Source: Halanaeroarchaeum sp. HSR-CO (GTDB lineage Archaea > Halobacteriota > Halobacteria > Halobacteriales > Halobacteriaceae). From it: a DNA stretch of 64,000 nucleotides. The stretch's first letter is position 1. Each line of letters begins with the position of its first letter. The translations under genes were made by a program, and so were the position numbers. Shown here one piece after another: positions 62,011 through 64,000 of this stretch. The stretch is taken from the NCBI RefSeq assembly GCF_024972755.1, contig NZ_CP087724.1:124001-188000 (forward strand). The letters run 5' to 3'. The notes beneath the pieces were generated by a model. That model ran no database searches. It was not told the origin of the DNA and was given only the letters and a program-made list of their open reading frames with translations.

Positions 62011-62526
62011 ATGGGGCTCTCGGACATCGCCGAAGGCATCGCGGTCACGGAGCGACAGCGAGAGCGCGGCGTGGCCACCGTCGACCGGACCGACCCCACG
62101 GTGAACGCGGCGATCGCCCCCTTCGAGGACGACCTGCCGTGTGACGTGGCGGACGCTGCCATCCTCGTCGACGAGTTCGTCGGCGGTGCGAGCGTCGGCG
62201 CGGCCGCCGCGAGCGCGGGACTCCCCGCCGTAACGGGCGCGAAGACACTCTTCCTGCTCGGATTCGAAGGGCTCTCGCCGCTCTCACCGCTCGGCCGCGA
62301 GATCCTCGGCGACTGGCTCGCCGGCGACATCGGCCGAACCGACGCGAAGGCGTTGACGGACGCGAGCGATGCGGAGTTCGCCCTGGCCACGTTCCTCGAA
62401 ACACACGACCCCCTCCCGGACGCGGACGAACGCATCTCCACGGCGCTCCAGTCCGACGCCAACCCATCGGTCGCGAAGCGCGACGCCCTCGCGGACACGA
62501 TGAGCGGCGTCGGCGACCTCCGTTGA
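62011..62526 (+). CDS. Conserved haloarchaeal protein (171 aa)
   Basis: MGLSDIAEGIAVTERQRERG, then LPCDVADAAILVDEFVGGAS and GLPAVTGAKTLFLLGFEGLS. Predominantly helical with Ala-rich segments; no membrane helix strong enough to call. It ends four bases before the convergent ParA-like gene. From memory it belongs to the same numbered series as the genes at 58.4-60.3 kb (DUF7858-like). Unknown function. Confidence 0.62.
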   Translation: MGLSDIAEGIAVTERQRERGVATVDRTDPTVNAAIAPFEDDLPCDVADAAILVDEFVGGASVGAAAASAGLPAVTGAKTLFLLGFEGLSPLSPLGREILGDWLAGDIGRTDAKALTDASDAEFALATFLETHDPLPDADERISTALQSDANPSVAKRDALADTMSGVGDLR

Positions 62527-62530
62527 GGCG

Positions 62531-63286
62531 TCAGGATACCTTCTCGAGCGCCCGGTCGACGATCGAGGGACCGTCTCCATCGGCCCCGATCTCGAGATCG
62601 ATATCGAAGAGTCGAGCGGCCGTCTCGGCGACCCTCGCGACGGCGTCGTCACCGCCACCGATCGTCGTCGGCCGGTCTGGTGCCGGTTTCGGTGGCAGTT
62701 CGGGGATGATCGCGTCCGCGTCTGCCGGCGCGGCCGACTCGGCGGTCCGGGCGGCGATGGCCAGATCCAGGGGCGATCCGACGTCTTCGAGGCGCCCCTT
62801 CGTCCGCTGGAGCGAGTCGATCCCCCGGTCCGTCGGTGGAAACACGGCAGCCACCCGGTCGGCAACGTCGACCCCGGCGATGGCCTGATTCGAGACGACC
62901 GGGGGCACGTCGAGGAGGATATGGTCGTACGTGGCCGTCGCCTCCCGGAGGACGTCGCCTACCCCCTCCGCGACCTCCGGAGTCTTCGCGGTGGCGACGT
63001 CGACGAACGGTGCGAACGCCGGCAGCACGTGGAGTTGACCGTCGCCCGGCACCGTCCACGATATCGCTGCGTCGGTGACGGACGTCTCGTCCTCGGTGAG
63101 GACCGCGGTGACGTCGGGGTCGATGCGACCACCGACAGACTGCGAGAGCCCCTGCGTGGCGAAGTCCAGGTCGAAGACGAGGACCGAGCGGTCGGCGCGG
63201 GCGAGTGTACCCGCCAGCTCGACGGCAGTCCGCGTCGTCCCGGCGCCGCCGGCGGCGCCGACGAGCGCGGCAGTGCGTACGTGCAT
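62531..63286 (-). CDS. ParA-like ATPase with altered Walker A
   Basis: 251 residues from the ATG at 63286 (63295 also possible). Fold as ParA/MinD: LVFDLDFATQGLSQSV, DHILLDVPPVVSNQAIAGVD. But the Walker A loop reads VGAAGGAGTTRTAVELAG: the signature Lys (deviant KGGxGKT) is absent; Ala and Thr replace both lysine positions. Such 'AGGAGTT' variants recur in haloarchaea and may bind nucleotide without normal hydrolysis. Adjacent to the other ATPase cluster, convergent with the 171-residue gene. Confidence 0.75.
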   Translation of the reverse strand: MHVRTAALVGAAGGAGTTRTAVELAGTLARADRSVLVFDLDFATQGLSQSVGGRIDPDVTAVLTEDETSVTDAAISWTVPGDGQLHVLPAFAPFVDVATAKTPEVAEGVGDVLREATATYDHILLDVPPVVSNQAIAGVDVADRVAAVFPPTDRGIDSLQRTKGRLEDVGSPLDLAIAARTAESAAPADADAIIPELPPKPAPDRPTTIGGGDDAVARVAETAARLFDIDLEIGADGDGPSIVDRALEKVS

Positions 63287-63332
63287 CGCTCTCACCGAGG
63301 GGGGTGGGGCTCAAAAATCACCCGACAGCGCG

Positions 63333-63863
63333 CTACTCGTCGACGCGACCAGCGATACGCGCTGCGATGTCGTCCATCGCCGACTCGTTCAGGTCGGGTC
63401 GCGACCCGACGACGCCGTGGATCGGTCCGCCACCGTCCCCCTCGAACCGTGGAACGATGTGGCCGTGGACGTGGTCGACCTCCTGGCCGGCGGCGCGACC
63501 GTTGTTGAACGCGACGGTCGACGCGTCCGCGTCGACGGCCTCCTCGATTACCGGGACCAGTTCGTGGAGGAGCGAGAAGACGGCCTCGCCCGCTTCTGGG
63601 GGGAGGTCGCCCAGCGTCTCGTGGTGGTCCTTCGGGATGACGAGCGTGTGCCCGGGCGCGAGTGGATTTGCGTCGAGGAACGCGATGGCGTCGTTCGTCT
63701 CCGCGACTTCGCCGTCTTCTCGCGGGCTTTGCCCGCTCGAATGGTTCGCGGAGCTTCGCTCCGCGCTACTCCGATTCGAGGCGCGTGGCGCCTCGCTGGT
63801 CTCTGCGACGATGCGTGCGTCCGCCTCACCGTCGGCGATGGCACAGAAGATGCACTTCGACAT
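63333..63863 (-). CDS. HIT-family nucleotide hydrolase with in-frame insertion
   Basis: 176 residues from the ATG at 63863. HIT features: MSKCIFCAIADGEADARIVA with a CxxC pair, and the triad HVHGHIVPRF. Normal HIT proteins are ~140 residues; the excess is a 34-residue insertion after IVAET (SEAPRASNRSSAERSSANHS...), flanked on both sides by VAET. The insertion is encoded by three DNA hairpins and lies in a surface loop between early strands, so activity may survive. HIT enzymes act on AMP-linked substrates; substrate here unknown. Confidence 0.85.
   Translation of the reverse strand: MSKCIFCAIADGEADARIVAETSEAPRASNRSSAERSSANHSSGQSPREDGEVAETNDAIAFLDANPLAPGHTLVIPKDHHETLGDLPPEAGEAVFSLLHELVPVIEEAVDADASTVAFNNGRAAGQEVDHVHGHIVPRFEGDGGGPIHGVVGSRPDLNESAMDDIAARIAGRVDE
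63697..63809. repeat. Hairpin insertion in the HIT gene with flanking direct repeats
   Basis: Direct repeats GTCTCCGCGAC (63697-63707) and GTCTCTGCGAC (63799-63809), one mismatch, 102 bp apart. Between them are three perfect hairpins with 3-nt loops: GCGGGC-TTT-GCCCGC (63722-63736), CGCGGAGC-TTC-GCTCCGCG (63747-63765) and CGAGGCGC-GTG-GCGCCTCG (63777-63795). The 102-bp unit keeps the reading frame. Confidence 0.8.
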
Positions 63864-63920
63864 GGTCGTCGCTACCGGCGGCGGCGTGAAGAACATTGCC
63901 CGCTGTCGGGGAGCGAACCG

Positions 63921-64000
63921 TCACTCCACCAGCGGGAGGACGATACCGAATGTCAGCGGGAAGAAGAGCAGACCGAGCGTGCCGACGATCTCCGCATCCA
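63921..64000 (-). CDS. 3' end of a gene for a hydrophobic protein (partial)
   Basis: Reading the minus strand from the window edge, the frame is open for ~26 codons and ends with TGA at 63921-63923, encoding AEIVGTLGLLFFPLTFGIVL and PLVE. This looks like a C-terminal membrane helix. Too little is present to name it; the rest lies beyond 64000. Confidence 0.4.
   Translation of the reverse strand, partial: DAEIVGTLGLLFFPLTFGIVLPLVE

Overview
The window is a GC-rich, gene-dense archaeal chromosome segment. Strongly acidic proteins, TFB and bacterio-opsin-activator-type (HTH-10) regulators, a halobacterial 2Fe-2S ferredoxin, a TRC40/ArsA ATPase, PAC2, MCM and many small haloarchaea-type proteins point to a haloarchaeon (class Halobacteria). 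Genus cannot be fixed from sequence alone. Most genes start at or close to a TATA-like box (leaderless or short-leader style). No rRNA, tRNA or CRISPR array was recognised.

Layout. 1-5.8 kb: end of a glutamine amidotransferase, a KhtTU-like K+/H+ antiporter pair, a NifU-like scaffold protein and a divergent pair of HTH-10 paralogues. 5.6-16.7 kb: a zinc-ribbon microprotein, a RecJ/DHH nuclease, enoyl-CoA hydratase, hemC-hemD, a TFB, an Amt ammonium channel fused to its own PII (GlnK) domain, an MFS exporter, hemB and a GNAT acetyltransferase. 17.4-21.6 kb: a membrane-bound HdrD-like Fe-S oxidoreductase and a BioY-EcfA-EcfT biotin importer under a textbook BirA-type operator that overlaps its TATA box.

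21.7-30.4 kb is the most distinctive part: a surface/secretion island. It encodes a SipW-type signal peptidase with an extra exported beta-rich domain, a DUF5305 membrane protein, a Ser/Thr-rich stalked and anchored protein, four tandem paralogues with SipW-type signal sequences, a divergent membrane-anchored winged-helix-type protein, and another exported protein with the same mature N-terminal pattern. All four tandem paralogues share a conserved, non-canonical upstream module at fixed distance from the start codon. By analogy with Bacillus SipW/TasA and archaeal AbpA fibres, I infer a co-regulated extracellular fibre or matrix system.

30.5-54 kb is mostly housekeeping: a solo Cas4-like protein, Sua5, a CorC/CNNM protein, a decayed IS200/IS605 (TnpB-type) right end with a chain of perfect hairpins, a PiT phosphate transporter, CstA, a Get3-like ATPase with a small upstream partner, uracil phosphoribosyltransferase, scattered histidine genes (hisB, hisA, hisI), ferredoxin, PAC2, an ABC exporter, a solo prepilin peptidase and a RAD55/KaiC-like ATPase with a helical partner. 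54.1-63.9 kb starts with an MCM helicase carrying two inteins (a mini-intein at the Walker A lysine and a full intein with a LAGLIDADG homing endonuclease). It continues with a compact set of uncharacterised haloarchaeal genes around two deviant ParA/MinD ATPases and a divergent TFB, then a HIT protein whose gene carries an in-frame 102-bp insertion made of three hairpins and flanked by an imperfect target duplication. The window ends inside a gene for a hydrophobic protein.
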